The notes beneath the pieces were generated by a model. That model was not told the DNA's origin. It saw only the letters and a list, made by a program, of their open reading frames with translations, and did not search any database. The position numbers and the translations under genes were made by a program. Source: Nautilia sp. PV-1 (GTDB lineage: Bacteria > Campylobacterota > Campylobacteria > Campylobacterales > Nautiliaceae). From it: DNA of 64,000 bases. Shown here piece after piece: positions 18,151-26,090 of the stretch (the first letter of the stretch is position 1; every line of letters starts with the position of its first letter). Location: positions 1,230,501-1,294,500 of the forward strand of contig NZ_CP026530.1 of NCBI RefSeq assembly GCF_004006315.1, written 5' to 3'.

Positions 18151-18246
18151 AGCGAATCCGTTTGAAAAAAGTATTTTTTTTCAGTAACAGAAATTATAAA
18201 ATTATCATAATATTCACTGAAAAAAACGGTTTAATTTTCCATTAAA

Positions 18247-19290
18247 TTACACCACTTTTATAAATTTATCCTCTTTTTCTTTCACGTTTCCTATAATTTT
18301 TGCAAAAACACCTTCGTTTTGCGCTCTTTTTAGATATTCTTCCGCTTTTTCCTGAGGTAGACTTATTAAAAGTCCTCCGCTTGTCTGGGCATCAAACAGA
18401 ATCATCTGCTCTTCAAAACTCAGCTCTTTAACAAATTCCACATATTTTTCTACAAAAATCTGGTTGTTGTAGCTTCCGGCAGGTATAATACCCATGCTTG
18501 CCTGATTGATCGCTTCTTTAATAAACGGCACTTTTTCAAACTCCACTTCAATTGTGAATTTTTTACCGCTCATTTCATAAAGATGTCCCAAAAGTCCGAA
18601 ACCGGTAACGTCGGTCATGGCGTTTACTCCTATTTCCCTGGCTATAATGCTCGCTTTGAAATTCAGGGTTCTTAATATTTCGGCTACTTCGCTCGCAATT
18701 TCGTCACTTACCAGATCCGCTTTTATAGCGGTTGTAAGAATACCCATTCCGAGAGGTTTTGTAAGTATTATTACGTCATCTTTTTCTAAAGTGTTGTTTC
18801 TTATCATTTTATCAGGATGTACCACTCCCGTCACACTAAGGCCGTACAGCATTTCCGGCGTTTCTATGGTGTGTCCTCCGGCAAGTACTCCTCCGCACTC
18901 TTTTATTTTGTCTTCACCGCCTCTTAAAATCTCTTTTAATATTTCCCTGGAATGATGACAAGAATCAAACCCTACAAGATTAAGTGCCGTTTTAACGTCT
19001 CCTCCCATTGCAAACACGTCGCTTAACGAATTAGCCGCCGCAATCTGTCCGTAAACAAAAGGATCGTCAACCACGGGAGTAATAAAATCAACCGTCTGAA
19101 CAAGCGCAATATCATCTGTTATTTTATAAATGCTCGCATCTTCATTGCCTTCGAATCCCACAAGCAGGTTTTTATGTCTTCCCTCCAAGGTGCATGTTGT
19201 GTCGTTTAGCTCCTCCGGAGCCAGTTTGCCCGCTCAGCCGGCCGCTCTGACATATTTTGTAAGTTTTGCCTCATTGTTTAATTTCAGCAT
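18247..19290 (-). CDS. selD: Selenide, water dikinase SelD, a selenoprotein with in-frame UGA at codon 19
   Basis: 347 residues if the UGA at 19236-19234 is read as selenocysteine; the piece without UGA begins only at a TTG (19188). Upstream of the UGA the frame continues to an ATG at 19290 and encodes KYVRAAG-U-AGKLAPEEL, the conserved SelD N-terminus whose catalytic position (Cys or Sec) is exactly here. The downstream body has the ATP-binding and selenophosphate synthase motifs (EGRHKNLLVGFEGNEDAS; DVTGFGLLGHL). SelD makes selenophosphate for SelA and SelU. It is the last gene of a seven-gene minus-strand operon that starts with yedF. A conventional annotation would truncate it by 34 residues. 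Confidence 0.92.
19208..19236 (-). promoter_or_regulatory. selD: Sec UGA and putative bacterial SECIS hairpin in selD
   Basis: The UGA is at 19236-19234 on the minus strand. After 11 bases, a stem G-GCTCC / GGAGC-T (19222-19217 with 19213-19208; outermost pair is G-U) encloses a GGA loop. The distance is that of bacterial SECIS elements, which recruit SelB directly 3' of the UGA. The loop is shorter than the classic E. coli fdhF loop, so the exact fold is uncertain. Confidence 0.55.
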
Positions 19291-19345
19291 TAAAGACCTT
19301 TTTATTTTTATTCGAATTTAAGCATAAAAAAAGAAAAAAAAGAAG

Positions 19346-19702
19346 TTAAAAAGTAAGAACCTGATCGCACTCTTCCACCCAGTCTGCCAAGTCGTTCATA
19401 GTCGCTTTGATTTCAGGCGCAAAATAAGGCTCGTTTTTGTAAATACCGCATCTTGCCTGGCATGTTCCGCAGACTTTCAGTTTAACTCCGTTTTGATACA
19501 TCTCTTTTAGCATCGCAACCAGATCGTTGTCGTAATTATCCGGTTTTTTATTGCAGTCTCTTGCCAGATCCACGGAATCGTTCATAAGAAATATTCTTAC
19601 GTCATGCCCGCGTCCATGCATATTTTTGGCAAGTCTAAGCCCGTTCCATGCCACATCGCTTCCGTCATACGGTTCATGGTTAAATATAAAAAGCACTTTC
19701 AT
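19346..19702 (-). CDS. DsrE-family protein (chalcogen-transfer-like) in the selD operon
   Basis: 118 residues from the ATG at 19702, which has GGAG at good spacing; the GTG at 19708 overlaps that site. The fold is DsrE/DsrF-like (MKVLFIFNHEPYDGSDVAWNGLRLA at the N-terminus, residues 1-25). A Cys cluster CGTCQARCG lies near residues 77-85, where related proteins carry the persulfide-forming Cys. Family members accept sulfur from TusA-like proteins. Here it lies 55 bases upstream of selD and downstream of the MerP and TusA-MerT genes, so a role in handing selenium to SelD is plausible but inferred. Confidence 0.7.
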   Translation of the reverse strand: MKVLFIFNHEPYDGSDVAWNGLRLAKNMHGRGHDVRIFLMNDSVDLARDCNKKPDNYDNDLVAMLKEMYQNGVKLKVCGTCQARCGIYKNEPYFAPEIKATMNDLADWVEECDQVLTF

Positions 19703-19735
19703 TTCCACTCCTTTAAATTTTTTTATAAATTCCTT

Positions 19736-19783
19736 ACAACTTCACAACTTACCTACTTTACAACTTACCTACTTCACAACTTT
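19736..19783. repeat. Tandem 16-base repeat at the merP-like stop
   Basis: Two exact-but-one copies of ACAACTTACCTACTTY at 19744-19759 and 19760-19775, flanked by the half units ACAACTTC (19736-19743) and ACAACTTT (19776-19783). The array overlaps the stop codon of the MerP-like gene (TAG at 19771-19769), so the last residues Val-Val-Lys are encoded by repeat sequence. The word CAACTTCACAACT recurs in the 3' end of selA at 58069-58081. Confidence 0.6.
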
Positions 19784-20044
19784 TATTATTTTTCCTTTGT
19801 ATCCCACAACTTCAATCGCATGCAAAAGTTTTTTTATATTCGTTTTGGTATCGTCAAAGATTACTGTCGCGGTTTTTGTATTTAAAATAACCCTGGCCTT
19901 TATTACACCAGGTGTAGTTCTCAATGACTGTTTAACCGCACTTGTGCATAAAGGGCATGTCATTCCCTCCACATGAATTATTGCCACTTTTTGAGCCGCA
20001 AAAAGCAGCGTAGAAAAAATAAGCCCGATAAAAAGTTTCCTCAT
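19769..20044 (-). CDS. MerP-like periplasmic metal-binding (HMA) protein
   Basis: 91 residues: signal peptide (about 1-17) and one heavy-metal-associated fold with GMTCPLC (Cys30/Cys33). MerP proteins bind Hg(II) in the periplasm and pass it to MerT. Here there is no merA or merR, and the partner MerT domain is fused to TusA in the gene two bases upstream. In the selenium operon the cargo may be another soft ligand partner such as a selenium or sulfur species, or a copper-like metal; this is inference. The C-terminal codons run into a tandem repeat. Confidence 0.75.
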   Translation of the reverse strand: MRKLFIGLIFSTLLFAAQKVAIIHVEGMTCPLCTSAVKQSLRTTPGVIKARVILNTKTATVIFDDTKTNIKKLLHAIEVVGYKGKIIKVVK

Positions 20045-20045
20045 A

Positions 20046-20642
20046 TTATTCTCCTGTCAATAAATACTGCGCCCAGTAAGGATATGTAAGCATAATTGCC
20101 ACAAACACAGTACCTATACTTAAATATTTTACATAATTTTTGCAAATGCTGCCTTCACACACAGGCCTTTTTCTTAACCTGAAAAACCAGTTCCACCACA
20201 AATAGCCTATTATTATAACAGCCGCAACCGTAAAATAATCTCTGTACGGAGCAAACACATGTAAAAAAGAAAGGCTTCCCACACTGACTCCGAACATCAA
20301 AAATAAAAGCGGTCCAAGGCAGCATGTACTTGCTAAAATTGCCGTTACGGCAGCTCCGGCTATCAAAGCCCAAAATGATCTGCTCTCTTTCTCGCCTCCG
20401 CTTTGCGGCAGGTCAAGCTCACATTCATAACCTTTTACAATTCTGATAACCGTATTTTTACCTTCTTTTTTTGTATCGACATAAAGCCCCTGATTTTGTG
20501 CAAATCTCTTAACGTTTTGAATAGAGGAGAAAGAGTTTACCTCAACTTCGAGTATCCCCTCTTCCATTGAATCGAGTGCGTCTTTGGTCCTGAGAACCGG
20601 CTCGGGACATGCCAAATCTTTACAGTCGATTCTTTTTACCAT
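20046..20642 (-). CDS. TusA-MerT fusion protein
   Basis: 198 residues with two joined parts. Residues 1-76 are a TusA/SirA domain with the active CPxP motif (Cys12 in ACPEPV; also Cys7). Residues 87-196 are a MerT-like membrane transporter with three helices: the paired Cys107-Cys108 in STCCLGP of helix 1 and a cytoplasmic Cys162/Cys167 pair (VCEGSIC), as in MerT. TusA domains carry sulfur or selenium as a persulfide or selenopersulfide. The fusion places a chalcogen carrier at the inner mouth of an importer that normally relays a soft ion through Cys pairs. The gene overlaps the transglutaminase-like gene by one base. No mercury-resistance gene is nearby. I do not know a characterised homologue with this layout. 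Confidence 0.8.
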   Translation of the reverse strand: MVKRIDCKDLACPEPVLRTKDALDSMEEGILEVEVNSFSSIQNVKRFAQNQGLYVDTKKEGKNTVIRIVKGYECELDLPQSGGEKESRSFWALIAGAAVTAILASTCCLGPLLFLMFGVSVGSLSFLHVFAPYRDYFTVAAVIIIGYLWWNWFFRLRKRPVCEGSICKNYVKYLSIGTVFVAIMLTYPYWAQYLLTGE

Positions 20643-21757
20643 TAAAACAGCTCTTGAGACGTAATTTTATATTCAAAACTTTTCGGTGCGTAATAGTTAA
20701 GAACATCGTCGTTCACTTCAGCATAAGGATATCCGAACATATTAAGCGGATATTGAGTAGGTTTCGGATACAGTACGAAATCTCTCGCATGATTGAATCC
20801 GACCCAGTTCATTTCCCATGAATGCAGATATCTTTTTACAAGTTCCTGAACTTTCGGGTCGTCATATTTTAAACCTTCAACAAGTTCAAGTTTAGTAATA
20901 TCCGCAGGATCCGCCGGAATCCATCCAGCTCCAGGAATATAATATTCGGCTCTACAGTGCTGCCATGTCGTAATAGTGGCGAAACCATTTTTATCACTCT
21001 TACCGAGAGCTTTATCGAAATGGCTTTTACCGAGTCTGATACCGAACACTTCTCTTGCAGGAACACCCGCAGCTCTTACAAGTGCGGTAAACAGTGAACT
21101 TAAATCCGTACATTTACCGCCGAAATATCCGTTTTTGTAAATATCGTCGACATTTTGTTCTTTAACCATTTTTTTAACGTCACCCTTACCGCAGCCGATT
21201 ACTTTAGGATTTCTGAATGTATGAGCCGTACACCAGTAATAAATGGCTTTTACTTTTTCAAATCTGTCGGTTTTTCCTGCGGTAATTTTATCTGCAAGCT
21301 CTTTAATAATACCTGTGGTAGGAATATGAGCAGTCGGTTTTAAAAACTTTTGCGCTTCTTCCGGAATAGGAAGATTTTCTTTACTCGCAGCTTCTATTTT
21401 TTCAATCGGAACGATTCTCGGTTTAGTCTCTATTTCCATTTCAAGATATGCGAGTTTTCTTTTTGGAGATTTGTCCCACTCGGCATAAAACGTATTTGCG
21501 TTGTATTCGTTTTTGCAGTTAATGTCGTAATCATTGTAATTACCAGAAAATTTCAGGAATTTCACTCTTTGATAATCCGCATTGAAAGGCAGAGGATTCC
21601 AAAGTCTTGCAGGATAGTCTTTTTCATAATATTTAATATCAAACGCATAATTAACTTTAAATCTTCTAACCTTGTCTTCATTAGCACTCAATACGCTAGG
21701 CATTGACGCTACAATTCCTAAAGCTGCACTAGTTTTTAAAAATTCTCTTCTTTCCAT
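20642..21757 (-). CDS. Tat-exported transglutaminase-like protein
   Basis: 371 residues. A twin-arginine signal (RREFLKTS, then a hydrophobic stretch ending SVLSA) directs folded export. The C-terminal half has the papain-like transglutaminase triad: Cys in GGKCTDLSSLF, His in QHCRAEYY, Asp in PADPADI. The N-terminal half resembles the beta-rich domain preceding such folds. Family members are proteases, amidases or inactive scaffolds. It lies between the molybdopterin reductase fusion (10-base gap) and the TusA-MerT gene (one-base overlap), which suggests maturation or anchoring of the exported reductase. Its role here is unknown. Confidence 0.75.
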   Translation of the reverse strand: MERREFLKTSAALGIVASMPSVLSANEDKVRRFKVNYAFDIKYYEKDYPARLWNPLPFNADYQRVKFLKFSGNYNDYDINCKNEYNANTFYAEWDKSPKRKLAYLEMEIETKPRIVPIEKIEAASKENLPIPEEAQKFLKPTAHIPTTGIIKELADKITAGKTDRFEKVKAIYYWCTAHTFRNPKVIGCGKGDVKKMVKEQNVDDIYKNGYFGGKCTDLSSLFTALVRAAGVPAREVFGIRLGKSHFDKALGKSDKNGFATITTWQHCRAEYYIPGAGWIPADPADITKLELVEGLKYDDPKVQELVKRYLHSWEMNWVGFNHARDFVLYPKPTQYPLNMFGYPYAEVNDDVLNYYAPKSFEYKITSQELF

Positions 21758-21767
21758 AATAACTCCT

Positions 21768-24700
21768 TTATATTTTTATTATTTTTACTTTTGTCGAACT
21801 GAAATCAGGAATACCGCCTAGTAAATCCAAAAGCGGCAGATCATACATATCTTTATCAAGGTATGTTATAAGATTAGGCGTAATCCCCACACCTCTTGTC
21901 GGATTTGACAATACTTTATCACCTTTGCAAACTTCCGCACCTCCTTTTAATATATTTTTTGCGTTTTTAATTTCAATTTCACTCGCACCGTGCTGCCAGT
22001 GTCCGAAATGATGTGAATATGCAACATTTCCTTCAGTTACAAAGTTTGTAATTTTTACTTTTGTTTTAAGTTTTTTGTTTTGCATATTGTCTATAATAAC
22101 TTCATCTCCTTCTTTTAACCCTAACCGTCTGGCGTCGTCAGGATTGACTTTAAGCTCAAAATCAGGTTCGTAAAACAGAGCTCTTTCATAACATATGGTT
22201 CTTGACTGCGTGTGAAGGGAGGATTTGTATGTTGTAATGTTAAATCCGTCTTCAGGAAGTTTTTTCCCTCTGTATGTCACAAAATCAGGATATTTAAGCC
22301 CACCGTAATATTTCTGGCCGGTTATGGTATTAGTTGATTTGGCAAGTCTTTCGTTATAAAGATAAATTTTTTCAAATCCGAACGTGTAGTTTCCGTTTTT
22401 ATCAAACCAGCTGTTGTTTTTAAACACCCCGCCCCTTGCAACGACCGAACATAAAGCCGTCCACTCGTCTTTGGAAAACATATCTTTATACCTGCTTACA
22501 GGATAGTTTTTCTCAACGGCTGTAACGTCTTCTTTATTTCCTTTAACTCCGGAAGTTAAAGCAAGATTATAAATTCCCCTTAAATAATAATCTTCCGCTT
22601 TATACAGAGGATAATAATTCCCGTTTTTATCTTTAATCGCTTTTTCACCGTAACCCGGAAGATTCAGTTTTAAAGCCAGATCAATTAAAAACGTCTCAAG
22701 ACAGATAGGTCTATTGTTTATTTTCGGAGTCTGAGCATCTATAAGAGGCGTTCTCACTCCAGTAAAATGCCCTCCGGGCGCATGAGGAGTTAAAAATCCG
22801 TACTGCCCTTCCATATAGGTAATATCCGGAATAATATAATCAGCATAAATATTCGTCTCGTTCACGGTTGTATCTATTGATACGAAAAGAGGCACTTTGT
22901 TGTGGTCTTTAAGAGTCTGCTTAAACCTGTATCCTCCCGGCATTGAATATATAAAATCGCTGAAATACGCAAACACTATTTTTGCAGGATACGGGTATTT
23001 TAAATCAATTCCGCTTATGGCGGAAACGCTTAATCCCCCTTTTGTAAATTCAAACCAAGGAAGTTTGGACGGATATCCGTGTTTTTTAAATTCGGACGAA
23101 TGTTCGTATTTTGCTTTCTCCCTGGAAATTTTAACGCCCTTCGGTTTAAGCATTCCGTCGAATTTTTTAAGGTCGTATTTACCTTCTCTCCATTTGCCGG
23201 CACCCTTGCCTTTACCTAAATAACCGCCTTTGCGGTTTACGTTTCCGACAAGAGCGTTTAATATCGCAATCGCAAAGCTTGAATACGCCCCGCCGACGTA
23301 ATTTCCTCCGCCGTGATATGCAAACGCCACGCTTTTCGGAGCGTTTTGCCAAAATTCTCTGGCAAGCGTTTCTATTTCGCTTACATCGATACCGCACTCT
23401 TTTGAATAAAATTCAAGCGAGTGTCTGTTTACTTCCTTTTGAAGCAGTGAAAATACGCTTTCACACTTAAACCCTTCTATTTCTCCTTTCCAGAAAAGTT
23501 CAGGATTATCAGCATCCGAAGCAAATACAGGCTTTGCATTTTGTATAACAATCTCTTCATCAGAGCCTTTTTTCAAATGTGACGCTTTTAATATCTCACC
23601 CTCGTGTTCACCATCCGTAATTACCAGATGAGCCGCGTTTGAATATGTTTTTCTTCCGGCTTTTTCAGCACTTTTTTGCGAAGCGAGTTTTAAAAATTTT
23701 TCATCATACCAGCCGTTTTTCAGCATTATCTTAATCATAGCCATTGCAAGAGCTCCGTCTTTTGTAGGTTTTACCGGCACCCATCTGTGAGCCACATGCA
23801 CGGCTTTAGGAGCTTTAGGGTCTACTAAAACTATTTTAAGCTCGCCGTTTGCAACCCTTCTCGCAATCATTGCACCTGAAGTCGCAACCCCCGGCTGAAG
23901 TGCCGAATAGATGTTGGCACCGAAAATCAGCATATATTTTGAATTTTCAAAATCGGCTTTAAGTTCCACTTCCCTGCCGTCTGTGAAAATATAATTGCCC
24001 ATCCTAAACCCTATACCGCATATATCCGTATGTCCGATATAGTTTTTAGAACCTACTGAATTTAAAAACCATCTTTTAATAAAATGGCTCCTTCCTCCCT
24101 GGGATCTCCCGGTAAACCACACAAACTGGTTTCTTTTAGGTCCTAGTTCCGGAGCGTTTTTATCAATAGGCTCGTCGCTTAAAATATCTTTTATTCCCGG
24201 ATAATATCTATCGTCTCCTAAATGTTTGAAGTTTTTGCCTCCGTTGGCTATTTCGTTAATCAAATCTTCCCATTCGATTTCAACAAATTTGCCTTCCCCT
24301 CTTTTTCCGGCTCTTTTGAGAGGTTTTAAAATCCTGTAAGGGTTATTGATATAATCGTTTACCATCTGAGGTTTAGAACACGTTCCCGCTGCATATTTCA
24401 TTGAATCTTTCACAGGCGTGTCATACGTAATCTGATTAAAACTTCTGTTATAAGGATGGTAAGGGTTGCCGTCTACCTGAACTATTTTATTACCGTTAAT
24501 CCCGACTCTAAGCCCGCATCTTGCGTTACAGTCAAGACAAACCGTATGTGCGACCTTTTCCGTTTTAGGTCTGTTTTGTTCGGGATAAACGTAAGGATTG
24601 GAATATTTGGCTCCTTCAACAAACGTATGATGATGCTGAAGCAGAATATATTTAAGTCTTGGATTGTTATTGAGAAGTTCTTTTAAAGCACCCTCGGGTT

Positions 24701-25235
24701 TTTTAAGATTTCCGTATATAATTGCGCCTGCCGGACATACGGCTGCACATCTCGGAATATCCCCTTTTGTTATTCTGCTAAAACACATATCGCATTTTTT
24801 TGCCTTGCCGTCAATAACAATAGCGTCATGCGGACATGAAGCGACACATGGAGGATTGTTTTGGGCGCATGAAGCCTCACATCTGTTTTCATCTATAAGC
24901 ACTACCGAATCTTCGATTTTTATCGCATTATACTGACATGCGTCTTTACAAGGCTTATGAAGACACTCTTTACACATATTTTCAAGTTCAAAATTAAGCC
25001 TTGCATGAGGATAGCTTCCTTCTTCATTTTCACTCATTTTAAAAAGCAGCGTTTTTACAGGCAGGTCTTTTTCAAGCTGACAGGCCGCCATACATGCTTT
25101 ACAGTCCATACATCTGCTTTTGTCGTAAATAAGAACAGGCAAAAAATCATCTTCAACATTAATAGCGGCGCCTTTTAAAGTACTTCCGAGAAAAATACTC
25201 AATCCGCCCAGTTTTAAAAACTCTCTTCTTTTCAT
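21768..25235 (-). CDS. Tat-exported fusion of a four-cluster ferredoxin subunit with a TtrA-like molybdopterin reductase
   Basis: 1155 residues. A Tat signal (MKRREFLKLGG) leads into an NrfC/TtrB-like ferredoxin part (about 30-200): Cys motifs starting CMDCKACMAAC (Cys42, 45, 48, 52), then CKECLHKPCKDAC, CEASCAQNNPPCVASC and CDMCF...CAAVC. A complete molybdopterin catalytic part follows with CLDCNARC (Cys233, 236, 240) for its own 4Fe-4S cluster, FVWFTGRSQGGRS, the presumed Mo/W ligand Cys406 in HTDICGIGF, and the C-terminal dinucleotide-binding fold (HHFGHW). Best family match from memory is tetrathionate reductase TtrA and the related selenate reductases. TtrA and TtrB are normally separate, and a TtrC/NrfD membrane anchor is missing here. 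Substrate unproven; operon context (yedF, selD) points to a selenium or sulfur oxyanion. Confidence 0.8.
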   Translation of the reverse strand: MKRREFLKLGGLSIFLGSTLKGAAINVEDDFLPVLIYDKSRCMDCKACMAACQLEKDLPVKTLLFKMSENEEGSYPHARLNFELENMCKECLHKPCKDACQYNAIKIEDSVVLIDENRCEASCAQNNPPCVASCPHDAIVIDGKAKKCDMCFSRITKGDIPRCAAVCPAGAIIYGNLKKPEGALKELLNNNPRLKYILLQHHHTFVEGAKYSNPYVYPEQNRPKTEKVAHTVCLDCNARCGLRVGINGNKIVQVDGNPYHPYNRSFNQITYDTPVKDSMKYAAGTCSKPQMVNDYINNPYRILKPLKRAGKRGEGKFVEIEWEDLINEIANGGKNFKHLGDDRYYPGIKDILSDEPIDKNAPELGPKRNQFVWFTGRSQGGRSHFIKRWFLNSVGSKNYIGHTDICGIGFRMGNYIFTDGREVELKADFENSKYMLIFGANIYSALQPGVATSGAMIARRVANGELKIVLVDPKAPKAVHVAHRWVPVKPTKDGALAMAMIKIMLKNGWYDEKFLKLASQKSAEKAGRKTYSNAAHLVITDGEHEGEILKASHLKKGSDEEIVIQNAKPVFASDADNPELFWKGEIEGFKCESVFSLLQKEVNRHSLEFYSKECGIDVSEIETLAREFWQNAPKSVAFAYHGGGNYVGGAYSSFAIAILNALVGNVNRKGGYLGKGKGAGKWREGKYDLKKFDGMLKPKGVKISREKAKYEHSSEFKKHGYPSKLPWFEFTKGGLSVSAISGIDLKYPYPAKIVFAYFSDFIYSMPGGYRFKQTLKDHNKVPLFVSIDTTVNETNIYADYIIPDITYMEGQYGFLTPHAPGGHFTGVRTPLIDAQTPKINNRPICLETFLIDLALKLNLPGYGEKAIKDKNGNYYPLYKAEDYYLRGIYNLALTSGVKGNKEDVTAVEKNYPVSRYKDMFSKDEWTALCSVVARGGVFKNNSWFDKNGNYTFGFEKIYLYNERLAKSTNTITGQKYYGGLKYPDFVTYRGKKLPEDGFNITTYKSSLHTQSRTICYERALFYEPDFELKVNPDDARRLGLKEGDEVIIDNMQNKKLKTKVKITNFVTEGNVAYSHHFGHWQHGASEIEIKNAKNILKGGAEVCKGDKVLSNPTRGVGITPNLITYLDKDMYDLPLLDLLGGIPDFSSTKVKIIKI

Positions 25236-25244
25236 AGCACCTCT

Positions 25245-25841
25245 TTATAAACTTATGACTTCGGTATGTAAAAGCATATCCATGGTATCGTAGGCATTGC
25301 CGATTTCGCCGACTTTTAAATCTTCTGCGGGAATATTGTAATGATTCATACAAAGTCCACATGAATAGATCTTTACACCTCTTTTTTCAAATTCTTTAAG
25401 TATTTCTATTACTTCGGCATTTTCTTCTTTTGTGGTTAAAAAAACGCCTTCGTTAACAAAAATAATATTCTTAGGCAGTTTTTTAAATTCTAGCGTTGTT
25501 TTTAAAAAGCCTTTCATTAAAACGCTTCCGAGTTCTCCGTTTCCGACTTTATCCGTTTTTATAAACAGTGATTTGTTTAAAAATTTTTCTTCGTCTTCGT
25601 CATCCGCAACTATCGCACATTCATAACCTTTAACAATGGTTATCAGCGTATCGCCGTTATCCAGTTCTTCAACTTTGGGTTCAAATCCGTTATTCATTGC
25701 GTATCTTTTCACATTTTGCACTGAAGATACGGAATTAACCAATACTTCCAGAATTCCCTCATCCATTTCTTCAAGCGCTTTTTTGGTTTCAAGCACAGGC
25801 TGAGGGCATGCCATATTACGGCAGTCAATCTTTTTATTCAT
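25245..25841 (-). CDS. yedF: YedF-type selenium metabolism protein (TusA plus DsrE domains)
   Basis: 198 residues. The N-terminal TusA/SirA domain has ACPQPV (Cys12, and Cys7) and the C-terminal DsrE-like domain has the Cys pair in SCGLCMNHYN. This two-domain form is the YedF family, which comparative genomics ties to selenium use in many bacteria. Its N-terminal domain is clearly related to that of the TusA-MerT protein (shared GILEVxVNSxSSxQNVKR). It is the first gene of the operon, followed after nine bases by the reductase fusion. It probably receives and passes selenium in the cytoplasm; the exact step is not settled. Confidence 0.8.
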   Translation of the reverse strand: MNKKIDCRNMACPQPVLETKKALEEMDEGILEVLVNSVSSVQNVKRYAMNNGFEPKVEELDNGDTLITIVKGYECAIVADDEDEEKFLNKSLFIKTDKVGNGELGSVLMKGFLKTTLEFKKLPKNIIFVNEGVFLTTKEENAEVIEILKEFEKRGVKIYSCGLCMNHYNIPAEDLKVGEIGNAYDTMDMLLHTEVISL

Positions 25842-25957
25842 AATACTCTCCTTTGGTTTTAAAAAGATTTAAATATAAAACACCCCGGTAATGAGAATTT
25901 TATGCATGTAAAATAACAACAGGTTAATTAAAAATTAAGAATTTGCTTGAAGTACAT

Positions 25958-26029
25958 CATGAAGCTATTAGAAGTTGCTGCTTCATGTGTGTCTCTGAAC
26001 CTCAGAGCTTACAGCGTCAGAGAATTATA
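25958..26029 (-). promoter_or_regulatory. Structured leader or small RNA and a TATAAT box upstream of the yedF-selD operon
   Basis: The 279-base gap between yedF and fdhD holds several perfect stems: CATGAAGC/GCTTCATG (25958-25965, 25980-25987), CTCTGA/TCAGAG (25993-25998, 26002-26007) and the competing TCTCTGA/TCAGAGA (25992-25998, 26017-26023). On the minus strand TATAAT at 26029-26024 could start a leader of about 175 bases for the selenium operon. If transcription begins close to 26017, the outermost pairing would be lost, so the fold is uncertain. I do not recognise a known riboswitch or a tRNA here. Confidence 0.4.
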
Positions 26030-26090
26030 GCTCACTATTCTTAAAAATCTCTTAAACTTTTAAAAAATCAAAAATATATTATCCGTTTTT

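Noticed and set aside
19130-19321. Plus-strand frame opposite the selD N-terminus
   Set aside because: It mirrors the true SelD coding sequence that becomes visible when UGA is read as Sec.
19769-20642. Mercury resistance operon
   Set aside because: MerP and MerT features are present, but there is no merA reductase or merR regulator, MerT is fused to TusA, and neighbours are selenium genes.
25940-26040. tRNA(Sec) gene selC
   Set aside because: The stems do not form a cloverleaf, no TTCRA arm or CCA end is seen in the right place, and no 8/5 acceptor-T arrangement could be drawn.
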